The notes: generated by a model not told the origin, from the sequence alone. Positions 27,855 through 36,575 are shown, counted from the first letter of the stretch. The stretch is 64,000 nucleotides of DNA from Massilia atriviolacea (GCF_003953935.1 NZ_RXLQ01000016.1:55246-119245), one strand, 5' to 3'. Numbers and translations: made by a program.

Positions 27855-29110
27855 TGGTCCGCGCCGTTGCCGCCGCGCTGCTGGCCCTGTGCGCCGGCGC
27901 GGCCAGCGCCGCCGTGCTGCAGGTGCGCGCCGGCGAGTCGATCGGCGCGGCCGTGCGTGCGGCCTCGGCCGGCGATACGGTCCTGGTCGCGCGCGGCCAC
28001 TACAAGGAGCGGCTGCTGATCGACAAGCCGCTCACCCTGCGCGGCCAGGACCGTCCCACCATCAGCGCCCGGAACAGCGGCGACGTGATCCGGGTCGCCA
28101 GCAGCGGCGTCACCATCGACGGCCTGATCCTGCGCGACAGCGGCAGCGACCTCGACCGCCAGAACGCCGGCGTGTACGTGCTGCCCGGTTCGCATCGCTT
28201 CGTGCTGCGCAACTGCGTGCTCAGCTACACCCTGTTCGGCGTCTACCTGGACAAATCGGACCATTCCACCCTCAGCGGCAACACCATCACCGGCAAGCGC
28301 GACCTGCAATCGGCGGCGCGCGGCAACGGCATCCAGGTCTACAACAGCGCCCATGTGGACGTGATCGACAACAACATCAGCTACGCGCGCGACGGCATCT
28401 ACGTCGACCTGTCGCGCCATGCTCTGTTTCGCGGCAACAAGATCCACCACCTGCGCTACGGCACCCACTATATGAACACCAACCACAGCACCTGGGAAAA
28501 CAACGAGTCCTACCAGAACCGCGGCGGGCTGGCCCTGATGGAAGTGCGCGAGCTGGTGGTGCGTAACAACGTGGCGTGGGGCAACGAGGACCACGGCATC
28601 ATGCTGCGCACCATCCAGGATTCTGTGATCGAAAACAATGTCGTCGCTGCCAACGGACGCGGCTTCTTCATCTACGACGCCGAGTACAACGTGCTGCGCA
28701 ACAACGTGGTCATCAACAACCGTACCGGCGTGCACCTGTCGGCCGGATCGGCCAACAACGCGGTCGATGGCAACGACTTCATCGGCAACGAAGAAGCGGT
28801 CAAGTTCGTCGCCTCGCGCGATGTCGCATGGGGCCGCACGCGCGGCAACTACTGGAGCGGCTACAACGGCTGGGACCAGGGCGGCGACGGCGCCGGCGAC
28901 CTGCCCTACGAAGCGAACGACATGGTCGACCGCCTCAACTGGCAATACCCGCTGGTCAAGCTGCTCTTGACCAGCCCGTCCGTGAGCACCCTGCGTTTCG
29001 TGGCGCGCCAGTTCCCCGTGCTGCGCGCGCCCAGCGTGGTCGACAAGCATCCGCGCATGCGGCCCAACAATCCCGAGTGGCACTTCTGGCGCGACAAACA
29101 TGTCCATTGA
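27851..29110 (+). CDS. nosD: NosD, periplasmic copper-maturation beta-helix protein
   Basis: Periplasmic protein required with NosF and NosY to build the CuZ centre of NosZ. The 419-residue protein has a signal peptide (LLALCAGAASAAV), then a right-handed beta-helix of repeated NNxx/GNxI rungs (for example ENNVVAANGRGFFIYD), typical of the CASH/NosD family. It ends in a basic, tryptophan-rich tail. The ATG at 27851 overlaps the nosR stop; a second ATG follows at once at 27854. The last 11 bases overlap the start of nosF. Confidence 0.95.
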   Translation: MMVRAVAAALLALCAGAASAAVLQVRAGESIGAAVRAASAGDTVLVARGHYKERLLIDKPLTLRGQDRPTISARNSGDVIRVASSGVTIDGLILRDSGSDLDRQNAGVYVLPGSHRFVLRNCVLSYTLFGVYLDKSDHSTLSGNTITGKRDLQSAARGNGIQVYNSAHVDVIDNNISYARDGIYVDLSRHALFRGNKIHHLRYGTHYMNTNHSTWENNESYQNRGGLALMEVRELVVRNNVAWGNEDHGIMLRTIQDSVIENNVVAANGRGFFIYDAEYNVLRNNVVINNRTGVHLSAGSANNAVDGNDFIGNEEAVKFVASRDVAWGRTRGNYWSGYNGWDQGGDGAGDLPYEANDMVDRLNWQYPLVKLLLTSPSVSTLRFVARQFPVLRAPSVVDKHPRMRPNNPEWHFWRDKHVH

Positions 29111-30011
29111 ACTTGATGCCGTGAGCAAATCCTTCGGCGCGGTCGAGGCGATCCGCAACGTCAGCCTGACCATCGGCCAAGGCGAGATGTTCGGCCTGAT
29201 CGGCCACAACGGCGCCGGCAAGAGCACCCTGTTCAAGCTGATGCTCGGCCTGCTGCCGGCCAGCGCCGGCGCGGTGCGCATGAACGGCGTGCCGACGTCC
29301 AGCGCGCAATTTCGCCAGGTGCGGCGCCGCATCGGCTACCTGCCCGAGAGCTTCGTCAGCTACGACAACCTCAGCGGCCTGGAAGTGCTGCAACTGTTCG
29401 CCGACCTCAAGCAGGTGGCGCGCGCCGAATGCGGCAGGGTGCTGCGCCGGGTCGGCCTGGCGCACGCCGCCTCGCGCCGCCTGCACACCTATTCCAAGGG
29501 CATGCGCCAGCGGCTCGGCTTTGCCCAGGTGCTGCTGGGCGACCCGGAACTGATCTTCCTGGACGAGCCGACCAACGGACTCGATCCGGAAGGCATTGCC
29601 GACTTCTACGGCATCCTGCACGAAGCGCAGGGGCGCGGCGCCACCATCGTGATTACCTCGCATATTTTGGCCGACATCCAGGACCGGGTCGACCGCCTGG
29701 TCATCCTCGATGCGGGCAAGGTGGCCGCGCTCGGCACCCTGGCCGACTTGCGCTCGCGCCAGGTGCTGCCCTCGCACATCGAGGTGCGCCTGCCGCCCGG
29801 TGGCGCCGACAAGGTCGGGCCGGCGCTGGCGCATCTGGCGGGCGTGACCATCATCCTCGACGGCGAACATGCCACCATCGCCTGCGCCGCCGCGCTCAAG
29901 GCGCAGGTCGTCGCCGCGCTGGCGCCGATGCTGCTTGACGTGAGCATCCGCGAACCGTCGCTGGAAGACCTGTTTCTCGGCTATGGAGGCCATCATGCAC
30001 GCGCGCATTGA
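29100..30011 (+). CDS. nosF: NosF, ABC transporter ATP-binding protein
   Basis: ATPase of the NosDFY complex that matures nitrous-oxide reductase, probably handling sulfur for CuZ. The protein is 303 residues with Walker A GHNGAGKST at 35-43, signature YSKGMRQRLGFAQ and Walker B LIFLDEPTNGLDPEG. Its ATG at 29100 lies inside the end of nosD, and its end overlaps the nosY start, so nosD-F-Y are tightly coupled. Confidence 0.95.
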   Translation: MSIELDAVSKSFGAVEAIRNVSLTIGQGEMFGLIGHNGAGKSTLFKLMLGLLPASAGAVRMNGVPTSSAQFRQVRRRIGYLPESFVSYDNLSGLEVLQLFADLKQVARAECGRVLRRVGLAHAASRRLHTYSKGMRQRLGFAQVLLGDPELIFLDEPTNGLDPEGIADFYGILHEAQGRGATIVITSHILADIQDRVDRLVILDAGKVAALGTLADLRSRQVLPSHIEVRLPPGGADKVGPALAHLAGVTIILDGEHATIACAAALKAQVVAALAPMLLDVSIREPSLEDLFLGYGGHHARAH

Positions 30012-30831
30012 GTGGGGCCAGGTGCGCGTGATCGCGGCCAAGGAATTCCGCGACCGCATCCGCAACCGCTGGGTGCTGGCGGTGGCCCTGATCTTCGCCC
30101 TGTTCGCGCTGGCGATCGCCTACTTCGGCGCGTCCCAGCAGGGCGAGGTCGGCTTTCGCAGCATCGACGTCACGGTCGCCAGCCTGGTCAGCCTGGTGAT
30201 CTACCTGGTGCCGCTGATCGCCCTGATCCTCGGCTACGACGCCATCGTCGGCGAACGCGAGCGCGGGTCGCTGGAACTGATGCTGTCGATGCCGATCACC
30301 CGCTTCGAGATTTTGCTGGGCAAGTACTGCGGCTTGTCGGCCGCGCTCGCCAGTTCCACCGTGCTCGGCTTCGGCGCCGGCCTGCTGCCGCTGGCGGCCG
30401 AACTGACCGTGCGCGACGGCTACCACTACGCCGGCTTCGTCGGCAGCGCGATTCTGATGGGCATGGCCTTCCTCAGCATCTCGATGCTGGTGTCGGTCAT
30501 CGCGCTCGACCGCGTGCGCGCCAGCGGCGCGGCGATCGGCCTGTGGTTCTTTTTCGTGCTGATCTTCGACCTGCTGCTGATGGGCGCGCTGGTGCTCAGC
30601 CAGGGCCGCCTGGGCAGCAACACCTTCGCCGCGCTGCTGATGCTCAATCCCGCCGATGTGTTCCGTCTGCTCAATATCTTCAGTTCGGAGCAAGCGCAGA
30701 GCCTGTACGGACTGGCGACCGTGATGCCGGACGGCCTGCTCGAGCCGGCGGTGCTGCTGTCGATCATGGCCGCGTGGGTCGTGCTTCCTTTCTTACTTGC
30801 CAACTGGAGATTCAAATGTCCCTCAAGATGA
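29995..30831 (+). CDS. nosY: NosY, ABC transporter permease
   Basis: Membrane partner of NosF and NosD. The protein is 278 residues with about six hydrophobic segments; the EXYD-like region GYDAIVGERERGSLELMLSMP is characteristic of ABC-2 permeases. ATG at 29995 is preferred over 29983 because GGAGG (29985-29989) stands 5 bases before it. The end overlaps nosL by 16 bases. Confidence 0.93.
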   Translation: MHARIEWGQVRVIAAKEFRDRIRNRWVLAVALIFALFALAIAYFGASQQGEVGFRSIDVTVASLVSLVIYLVPLIALILGYDAIVGERERGSLELMLSMPITRFEILLGKYCGLSAALASSTVLGFGAGLLPLAAELTVRDGYHYAGFVGSAILMGMAFLSISMLVSVIALDRVRASGAAIGLWFFFVLIFDLLLMGALVLSQGRLGSNTFAALLMLNPADVFRLLNIFSSEQAQSLYGLATVMPDGLLEPAVLLSIMAAWVVLPFLLANWRFKCPSR

Positions 30832-31325
30832 GCCGCCTGCTGGCGGCGCTGGCCGCCGCCAGCCTGCTGGCCGCGTGCAGCGAGCCTGCCCTGAGCGCCA
30901 GCGCGCAGGAGCCGGTGGCCGACACCGCCTGCGCGCTGGACGGCATGGTGCTGCTCGACTTTCCCGGCCCCAAGGCGCAGATCCAGTACGCCGAAGGCAA
31001 GGCCGACTTTTACTGCGACCTGATGGAGCTGTTCACGGTCGTGCTCCAGCCCGAGCACAGGCGGCGCATCGCCGGCGTGTTCGTGCAGGACATGGGCAAG
31101 ACCGCGTGGGACAAGCCGAGCGGCGCCTGGATTGCCGCCAGGGATGCGCTGTATGTGGTCGGCAGCAAGAAGCAGGGCTCGATGGGGCCGACCTTCGCGT
31201 CCTTTTCCGATCCGGCGCAGGCGGCCGCCTTTGCCAAGACCGAGGGCGGCAAGGTGCTGCCCTACAGCCAGATCACGGTGGCCATGCTCGACACGGGCCA
31301 TGCCGCCGGCGACATGCGCCATTGA
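30816..31325 (+). CDS. nosL: NosL, copper chaperone lipoprotein
   Basis: Outer-membrane-anchored Cu(I) chaperone that supplies copper to apo-NosZ. The protein is 169 residues; the lipobox LLAAC lipidates C21. The conserved core includes the cysteine/methionine segment KADFYCDLMELF and the VQDMGKTAWDKPSGAWIAA stretch of the family. TGGAGATTCAA precedes the ATG at 30816, which lies within the end of nosY; an ATG at 30828 is an alternative. Confidence 0.93.
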   Translation: MSLKMSRLLAALAAASLLAACSEPALSASAQEPVADTACALDGMVLLDFPGPKAQIQYAEGKADFYCDLMELFTVVLQPEHRRRIAGVFVQDMGKTAWDKPSGAWIAARDALYVVGSKKQGSMGPTFASFSDPAQAAAFAKTEGGKVLPYSQITVAMLDTGHAAGDMRH

Positions 31326-31357
31326 TTGGCCGTTTTCTCAACCACTGGAAGAACATC

Positions 31358-31789
31358 ATGAAAAGCTCGACCTTGCTATCCCTGTTGATCGTTGCCGCGC
31401 TGGCGGCCTGCGGCGAAAAGGCGCCCGCCACCGATGCCGCGCCATCCGGCCCGAGCGCGGCGGCGCCCGCTCCCGCAGCGGCGCCTGCGCCTGCGCCTGC
31501 GCCCTCGCCGGCGGCGCCCGCTGCCCCCGCGCCGGATGCGGCCGAACTGGCCGCCGGCGAAAAAATCTATGCCGCTTCGTGCGCTTCCTGCCACGCCGCC
31601 GCGGTCATGGGCGCGCCCAAGCTGGGCGACAAGCCGTCCTGGACCCCGCGTATCGGCAAGGGCATGGACGCGCTGTACACCAGCGCCACGAATGGCTTGA
31701 ACATGATGCCGCCGCGCGGTGGCAACGCCGCCCTCAAGGATGAGGAAATCAAGTCGGTGGTCAACTTCATGGTCAGCAAGGCGCAGTAG
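31358..31789 (+). CDS. Lipoprotein c-type cytochrome of the nos operon
   Basis: Probably donates electrons to NosZ from a membrane-anchored position. The 143-residue protein has a lipobox LAAC at C18, an alanine/proline-rich flexible linker (about 27-62), and one class I haem domain with CASCH at residues 75-79 and a distal methionine in NMMPPRGG. The domain resembles small c5-type cytochromes. It sits 32 bases after nosL and 42 before the ApbE gene. A role in N2O respiration is inferred from operon position. Confidence 0.88.
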   Translation: MKSSTLLSLLIVAALAACGEKAPATDAAPSGPSAAAPAPAAAPAPAPAPSPAAPAAPAPDAAELAAGEKIYAASCASCHAAAVMGAPKLGDKPSWTPRIGKGMDALYTSATNGLNMMPPRGGNAALKDEEIKSVVNFMVSKAQ

Positions 31790-31831
31790 AGTGCACCCGG
31801 GCGGCGCCGCCGCCTGTCACAGGAGAGCGCC

Positions 31832-32851
31832 ATGCGCACCTTTCAACCCACGCTGATCCTGGCGGCCCTGTGCCTCCTGGCGCTGGCCGCCTGCCAGCGC
31901 CAGGCCGCGGTGCACCGCACGAGCGGCCACGTGTTCGGCACCAGGGTCGAGATCAGCATCTACGGCGGTTCGCCCGAACGCGCCGCCGCCCTCAGCGGCG
32001 AGGTACTGAACGAATTCGACCGCCTGCACCATAAATACCACGCCTGGCAGCCGAGCATGCTCACGGCGCTCAACGACGCCATCGCGCGCGGCCAGCCGTT
32101 CGCCGCCGATGCCGAGATGGTGGCCCTGCTGCAATCGGCGACCGTGGTGGCCGAGCGCTCCGGCAACCTGTTCAATCCGGCCATCGGACGCCTGATCCGG
32201 CTGTGGGGATTCCAGAGCAGCGACATCGCGCCCCAGGCGCCGCCGGCGGCCGAGATCCGGCGCTGGCTCGATGCGCGGCCGCGCCTGTCGGACCTGCGCT
32301 ACCGGGGCACGACGATCAGCAGCACCAACACGGCGGTCATGATCGACCTGGGCGGTTACGCCAAGGGTTACGCGCTCGACCGCGCCGCGCACATCCTGCG
32401 CCGGGGCGGGGTGGAGGCGGCGCTGGTCGACGTGGGCGGCAACCTGATCGCCATCGGCCAGCCGGGCCAGCGCCCGTGGCGGGTCGGCATCAAGGACCCG
32501 CGCGCGGCCGGCGCGCTGGCCCGGGTCAGCCTGCGCGACAACGAGGCGATCGGCACCAGCGGCGACTACCAGCGCTACTTCATGAAAGACGGCAAGCGCC
32601 ACCCGCATATCATCGACCCGCGCAGCGGCTATCCGATCGACCTGGTGGCCTCGGTCACCATCGTCACGGCGGGCGGGACCGATGCCGGCTTGCGCTCGGA
32701 CGGCAACTCGAAACCGATGTTCATCACCGGCCCGGCCGGCTGGCAAGCCATGGCCGCGCAGATGGGCTTGTCCGAAGTCCTGCTGATCGACGCGCAAGGC
32801 AAGGTGCACACGACGGCGGCCATGCAGGCGCGGCTGGCTGCATCGAAATAG
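31832..32851 (+). CDS. nosX: FAD:protein FMN transferase (ApbE/NosX)
   Basis: Attaches FMN covalently to a threonine of a target protein; here the target should be NosR (T171 in SGAT). The protein is 339 residues; lipobox LAAC at C21 places it on the periplasmic side. Family motifs are visible: NPAIGRLIRLWGF, DLGGYAKGYALD, IGTSGDYQRYF and HIIDPRSGYP. The late metal-site region reads TDAGLRSDGNSKPMF, more diverged than in most ApbE proteins but with the aspartate kept. It closes the nos operon, 42 bases after the cytochrome gene. Confidence 0.92.
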   Translation: MRTFQPTLILAALCLLALAACQRQAAVHRTSGHVFGTRVEISIYGGSPERAAALSGEVLNEFDRLHHKYHAWQPSMLTALNDAIARGQPFAADAEMVALLQSATVVAERSGNLFNPAIGRLIRLWGFQSSDIAPQAPPAAEIRRWLDARPRLSDLRYRGTTISSTNTAVMIDLGGYAKGYALDRAAHILRRGGVEAALVDVGGNLIAIGQPGQRPWRVGIKDPRAAGALARVSLRDNEAIGTSGDYQRYFMKDGKRHPHIIDPRSGYPIDLVASVTIVTAGGTDAGLRSDGNSKPMFITGPAGWQAMAAQMGLSEVLLIDAQGKVHTTAAMQARLAASK

Positions 32852-32962
32852 TTTCCGCGCAGGAATCAAAAGGAGAAAATAATTACTTGCGGATAGAATA
32901 GCGATTCGACAACATGTGCTGGACCAGCCTTGTTGATTTCACTATCACTACCGGAGAACGAC

Positions 32963-33385
32963 TTGCCTAAACACTTGATCAAAATTTCCATGCTGTGCGC
33001 CGCAGTGCTGATGGCAGGTTGCGAAACCACCGGCACCCAGCAGGCCGACCCGAACGCGGTGGAAGCGCCGTCGCCGAAGAACCCGGATTTTGCGGCCGAG
33101 ATGTCCAAGTTCGACGCCCAGTTCCCGAACGCCAAGGCGACCAAGTACGAAAACGAGTCGATCGCCTTCAACAACGAGCGCAAACTCGACCAGAAGGGCA
33201 ATTGCCATCCGAAGTCGAAGTATCCGGTCACCATCGTGCTGGTGCTCGACGCCGCCGGCAAGGTCACCAAGACCATGACCGATGTCGAGAACGCCAAGGC
33301 CGCGTGCTTCCGCAGCGCCTACGCCGGCGTGCAGTTCCCGCCGCCGCCGATGGCCCCGTACCGCAAGGCGATCCTGCTGAAGTGA
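32963..33385 (+). CDS. Unknown small lipoprotein with TonB-C-like end
   Basis: A 140-residue protein of unknown function. It starts at TTG 32963 after CGGAGAACGAC; this gives a lipoprotein signal with lipobox LMAGC (C20). The C-terminal half (YPVTIVLVLDAAGKVTKTM, then CFRSAYAGVQFPPPPMAPYRKAILL) has the beta-alpha pattern and FPPPP end seen in TonB-C/energy-transducer-like domains, but there is no membrane helix, so a TonB role is not implied. Two cysteines (NCHP and AACFR) may pair. It stands alone between the nos operon and a GC-rich repeat region. Confidence 0.72.
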   Translation: MPKHLIKISMLCAAVLMAGCETTGTQQADPNAVEAPSPKNPDFAAEMSKFDAQFPNAKATKYENESIAFNNERKLDQKGNCHPKSKYPVTIVLVLDAAGKVTKTMTDVENAKAACFRSAYAGVQFPPPPMAPYRKAILLK

Positions 33386-33392
33386 GTGTGGG

Positions 33393-33437
33393 GACGGTAA
33401 GCGTGTCGACGCTAAGCGTGTGGACGGTAAGCGTGTG
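33393..33437. repeat. Three 15-bp tandem repeats
   Basis: GACGGTAAGCGTGTC, GACGCTAAGCGTGTG and GACGGTAAGCGTGTG run head to tail at 33393-33407, 33408-33422 and 33423-33437, starting 7 bases after the lipoprotein stop. No function is evident. Confidence 0.85.
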
Positions 33438-33458
33438 GGCGGCCGCCTGCGGCCGCAC

Positions 33459-33490
33459 GGCGCGGCGGCGGCCTCTTGCGCCGCCGCGCC
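33459..33490. terminator. GC-rich hairpin after the lipoprotein gene
   Basis: GGCGCGGCGGCG (33459-33470) and CGCCGCCGCGCC (33479-33490) are perfect 12-bp inverted arms with an 8-base loop. A smaller GCGGCC/GGCCGC hairpin lies just before it. There is no T-run, so it is either a weak terminator or an insulating structure before the Fnr-type promoter at 33514. Confidence 0.5.
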
Positions 33491-33513
33491 TACCACAGTG
33501 AATCCAGTCAATT

Positions 33514-33562
33514 TTGATTTACGTCAAGGTATTTACTCGCTAACTCACCGATATTCCAGTAT
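33514..33562 (+). promoter_or_regulatory. Fnr/Anr-type class-II promoter for the beta-CASP RNase gene
   Basis: TTGAT-TTAC-GTCAA at 33514-33527 matches the Fnr consensus TTGAT-N4-ATCAA with one change. A -10-like GATATT lies at 33550-33555. The box centre (33520.5) is 41.5 bases before a start expected near 33562, the class-II activation spacing. Confidence 0.65.
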
Positions 33563-33582
33563 CCACTCTGGAAAGGTCTGTG

Positions 33583-34944
33583 ATGAAACTGAAATTTCTT
33601 GGCGCTACCGGCACGGTGACCGGTTCGAAGTATCTGCTCACCGCCGGCAGCCACCGTATTCTGGTCGATTGCGGCTTGTTCCAGGGGCACAAGGAGCTGC
33701 GTCTACGCAACCGGCATCCGTTTCCGGTCCCTCCGTCCGAGATCGACGCCGTGGTGCTCACCCACGCGCACCTGGACCATAGCGGTTACCTGCCGCTGCT
33801 GGTCAAGAATGGCTTTACCGGCAAGATTTTCTGCAGTGCGGCCACCTTCGACCTGTGCAAGATCCTCTTGCCCGACAGCGGGCACCTGCAGGAAGAGGAA
33901 GCCAACTACGCGAACCGCCACGGCTTTTCCAAACATGCGCCGGCCTTGCCCCTGTATTCGGAAGCCGACGCGGTGCGCGCGCTGCGCCAGTTCTCGCCGG
34001 TGCCGTTCGACACGCCGTTTGCCATCGCCGGCGACATGCGCGGGCAACTGGCGCTGGCCGGCCACATCCTGGGCGCGGCCATCGTCTCGGTGCGCTGCGC
34101 CGGGAAGAGCATCGTGTTTTCGGGCGACCTCGGGCGTCCCGACGACCCGGTCATGCTGGCGCCGGCGGCCATCGCCGAGGCCGATTTCCTGGTGGTCGAG
34201 TCGACCTACGGCGACAAGCGGCACGACCCGGCCGATCCGCTGCTCCTGCTCGGCAAGACCATCCGCGACACCGCGGCCCGGGGCGGCGTCACCATCATCC
34301 CCTCGTTCGCGGTCGGGCGCGCGCAGTCGCTGCTGTACGACCTCCATCGCCTCAAGCAGCAAGGCGCGATCCCGGCCCATCTGCCCGTCTATCTGAACAG
34401 TCCGATGGCGGCCGATGCCACCGCGCTGTACCAGAAGCACCTGCACAGCCATCGTCTCAGCCATGACGCGTGCTTCGCGATGCGCCGCGCCGCCACCATC
34501 GTCAACAGCGTGGAGGAATCGATCGCCCTCAACGAGCGCCAGGTGCCGATGGTCATCGTGGCCGCCAGCGGCATGGCCACCGGGGGCCGGGTCTTGCACC
34601 ACTTGAAGGCCTTCGCCCCCGATCCGCGCAATACCATCCTGTTCGCGGGCTTCCAGGCCGGCGGCACGCGCGGCGCGCAGATGCTGGCCGGCGCCGAGTC
34701 GATCAAGATCCATGGCCAGTACGTGCCCTTGCGCGCCCGGGTCGAGCAGATCGCCAACCTGTCGGCGCATGCCGACGGCGATGAGCTGATCGGCTGGCTT
34801 TCCCGGTTCGGGCGCGCGCCGGGGCGCACCTTCATCACCCACGGCGAGAGCGCCGCGGCCGAGGCCTTGCGGCGCCGCATCGGGCAGGAACTCGGCTGGC
34901 CGTGCGAGGTGCCGGCCTACCTCGACGAAGCGACCCTGGCGTGA
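33583..34944 (+). CDS. MBL-fold beta-CASP ribonuclease (CPSF73/Ysh1-like)
   Basis: Predicted zinc-dependent RNA-cleaving enzyme of the metallo-beta-lactamase/beta-CASP group. The 453-residue protein has the HAHLDHSGYLP metal motif near residue 62, AGHILGAAIV, FSGDLGRPDDP and ESTYGDKRH, then the beta-CASP region (PSFAVGRAQSLLYDL) and the C-terminal ANLSAHADGDELI and FITHGE motifs. ATG at 33583 follows GGAAAGG at a good distance. It is driven by an Fnr-type promoter, and the stop overlaps the phosphorylase start (GTGA). Substrate RNA is unknown. Confidence 0.9.
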   Translation: MKLKFLGATGTVTGSKYLLTAGSHRILVDCGLFQGHKELRLRNRHPFPVPPSEIDAVVLTHAHLDHSGYLPLLVKNGFTGKIFCSAATFDLCKILLPDSGHLQEEEANYANRHGFSKHAPALPLYSEADAVRALRQFSPVPFDTPFAIAGDMRGQLALAGHILGAAIVSVRCAGKSIVFSGDLGRPDDPVMLAPAAIAEADFLVVESTYGDKRHDPADPLLLLGKTIRDTAARGGVTIIPSFAVGRAQSLLYDLHRLKQQGAIPAHLPVYLNSPMAADATALYQKHLHSHRLSHDACFAMRRAATIVNSVEESIALNERQVPMVIVAASGMATGGRVLHHLKAFAPDPRNTILFAGFQAGGTRGAQMLAGAESIKIHGQYVPLRARVEQIANLSAHADGDELIGWLSRFGRAPGRTFITHGESAAAEALRRRIGQELGWPCEVPAYLDEATLA

Positions 34945-36479
34945 GGCCGCCCGCCGTCCTCCATGCCAGGCGGCTGGGCATCGACACCAGCGGCGAGCAT
35001 GTGGCCTACCTGCGCGCGGACTGCGCGGTGTGCCGTTCGGAAGGCTTCGGCACGCGCGCGCGCATCGCACTGCGCTGCGGCGCGCGGGACCTGGTCGCCA
35101 CCGTCAACGTGGTGCTGTCGGCCTTGCTGGAGGAGGGCGAGGTCGGCCTCTCGGAGACGGCCTGGGCCGCGCTGGGCGTTCTTCCGGGCCAGGCGGTGGA
35201 GCTGGCCCATGCGGATTCGCCGCACTCGCTCGCCGCCGTCCGGGCCAAGCTCCTCGGCGCGCGCCTCGGCGCGCAGGCGGCCGCCGCCATCGTGGGCGAC
35301 ATCTGCGCCGGCCGCTATGCCGATATCGACACGGCCGCCTTCATCGCGGCCTGCGCCGGCAGGCGCATGGACCTGGCCGAAGCGACCGGCCTGACCCGCG
35401 CCATGAGCGCGGCCGGGCAGCAATTGCACTGGAACCGCCCGGTCGTGGTCGACAAGCATTGCGTCGGCGGCTTGCCCGGCAACCGCACCACCTTGCTGGT
35501 GGTGCCGATCGTCGCCGCCTGCGGCTTGCTCATCCCCAAGACCTCGTCGCGCGCCATCACCTCGCCGGCCGGCTCGGCCGACGTGATGGAAACGCTGGCG
35601 CCGGTCGCGCTCGACCTGGCCATGATGAAGGCCGTGGTGGAGCGCGAGGGTGGATGCATCGCCTGGGGCGGGGCGGTCTCGCTGAGCCCGGCCGACGACC
35701 GCCTGATCCGGGTCGAGCGTCCGCTCGGCCTCGACAGCGAAGGCTTGCTGGTGGCGTCGGTACTGTCGAAAAAGATTGCCGCCGGTGCGAGCCATGTGCT
35801 GATCGATATCCCGGTCGGCCCCACGGCCAAGGTGCGCTCGGCGCAGGCGGCGGCCAGGCTGGCGGCGCGCCTGGCCGGCGTCGGCGCGGCGCTCGGCCTG
35901 AGCGTGGCCACGCTCGCCAGCGACGGCGCGCAGCCGGTCGGGCGCGGGATCGGCCCGGCGCTGGAAGCGCGCGACGTGCTGGCGGTGCTGCAAGGCGACC
36001 CGGCGGCGCCGGCCGACTTGCGCCAGCGCGCCCTGCTGCTGGCCGCGATGGTGCTGGAAATGGGCGGCAAGGCCGGTCCGGGGCAGGGCCTGGCGCTGGC
36101 CGAATCGGTGCTGGCCGGCGGCGCGGCCTGGCGCAAGTTCCAGGCCATCTGCGCGGCCCAGGGCGGGATGCGCACGCCGCCGCAGGCCCGCTACACCGAG
36201 GTGCTGGCGGCCGCCCACGGCGGGCGCGTGCTCGCCATCGACAATGGCCGCGTGGCGCAACTGGCCAAGCTGGCCGGGGCGCCGGCCGCGCCGGCGGCCG
36301 GGCTGGAACTGCATGTGCGGCTGGGGAGCGCGGTGGACGCCGGCCAGGCGCTGCTGACCGTGCATGCGGAATCCCCCGGCGAGCTCGCTTATGCCATTGC
36401 CTATGCACAATCGCAAGCGCAGCTGGTGCGCATCGGGCGGCCCGGGTCGCCAGGCGCGGGCCGGTCCGCGCGTATTTGA
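34941..36479 (+). CDS. Putative thymidine phosphorylase / AMP-phosphorylase-like enzyme
   Basis: Belongs to the long (about 500-residue) thymidine phosphorylase family that includes archaeal AMP phosphorylase, not the short classic DeoA. The reaction would be phosphorolysis of a nucleoside or nucleoside monophosphate to base plus (deoxy)ribose-phosphate. The 512-residue protein has DKHCVGGLPGNRTT and KTSSRAITSPAGSADVME, the conserved phosphate/nucleoside-binding segments. An N-terminal domain of about 90 residues is present, as in the AMP-phosphorylase branch. GTG at 34941 overlaps the RNase stop, so the two are coupled. The stop codon itself lies inside the next Fnr box. Substrate choice cannot be read from sequence. 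Confidence 0.82.
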   Translation: MRPPAVLHARRLGIDTSGEHVAYLRADCAVCRSEGFGTRARIALRCGARDLVATVNVVLSALLEEGEVGLSETAWAALGVLPGQAVELAHADSPHSLAAVRAKLLGARLGAQAAAAIVGDICAGRYADIDTAAFIAACAGRRMDLAEATGLTRAMSAAGQQLHWNRPVVVDKHCVGGLPGNRTTLLVVPIVAACGLLIPKTSSRAITSPAGSADVMETLAPVALDLAMMKAVVEREGGCIAWGGAVSLSPADDRLIRVERPLGLDSEGLLVASVLSKKIAAGASHVLIDIPVGPTAKVRSAQAAARLAARLAGVGAALGLSVATLASDGAQPVGRGIGPALEARDVLAVLQGDPAAPADLRQRALLLAAMVLEMGGKAGPGQGLALAESVLAGGAAWRKFQAICAAQGGMRTPPQARYTEVLAAAHGGRVLAIDNGRVAQLAKLAGAPAAPAAGLELHVRLGSAVDAGQALLTVHAESPGELAYAIAYAQSQAQLVRIGRPGSPGAGRSARI

Positions 36480-36525
36480 TTTGTATCAAGGAATCGGGAA
36501 AACCTTCCGTCCTATGATGGGGCAA
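36476..36525 (+). promoter_or_regulatory. Fnr/Anr class-II promoter for ackA-xfp
   Basis: TTGAT-TTGT-ATCAA at 36476-36489 is a perfect Fnr consensus. A TATGAT -10 lies at 36513-36518, giving a start near 36525; the box centre is then about 41.5-42.5 bases upstream. The box begins inside the last codons of the phosphorylase gene and contains its stop. Confidence 0.82.
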
Positions 36526-36575
36526 GCCGGCACCCGCGCCACCGTGCCGCCGTACCGATCGAACCGAGGAGCACC

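Noticed and set aside
25784-29110. A plus-strand frame of 1108 codons covering nosR and nosD
   Set aside because: The true NosD starts at 27851; the preceding part is a shadow of nosR in another frame.
32963-33385. TonB-like energy transducer
   Set aside because: The end resembles TonB-C, but there is no N-terminal membrane helix or proline-rich spacer; it is a lipoprotein.
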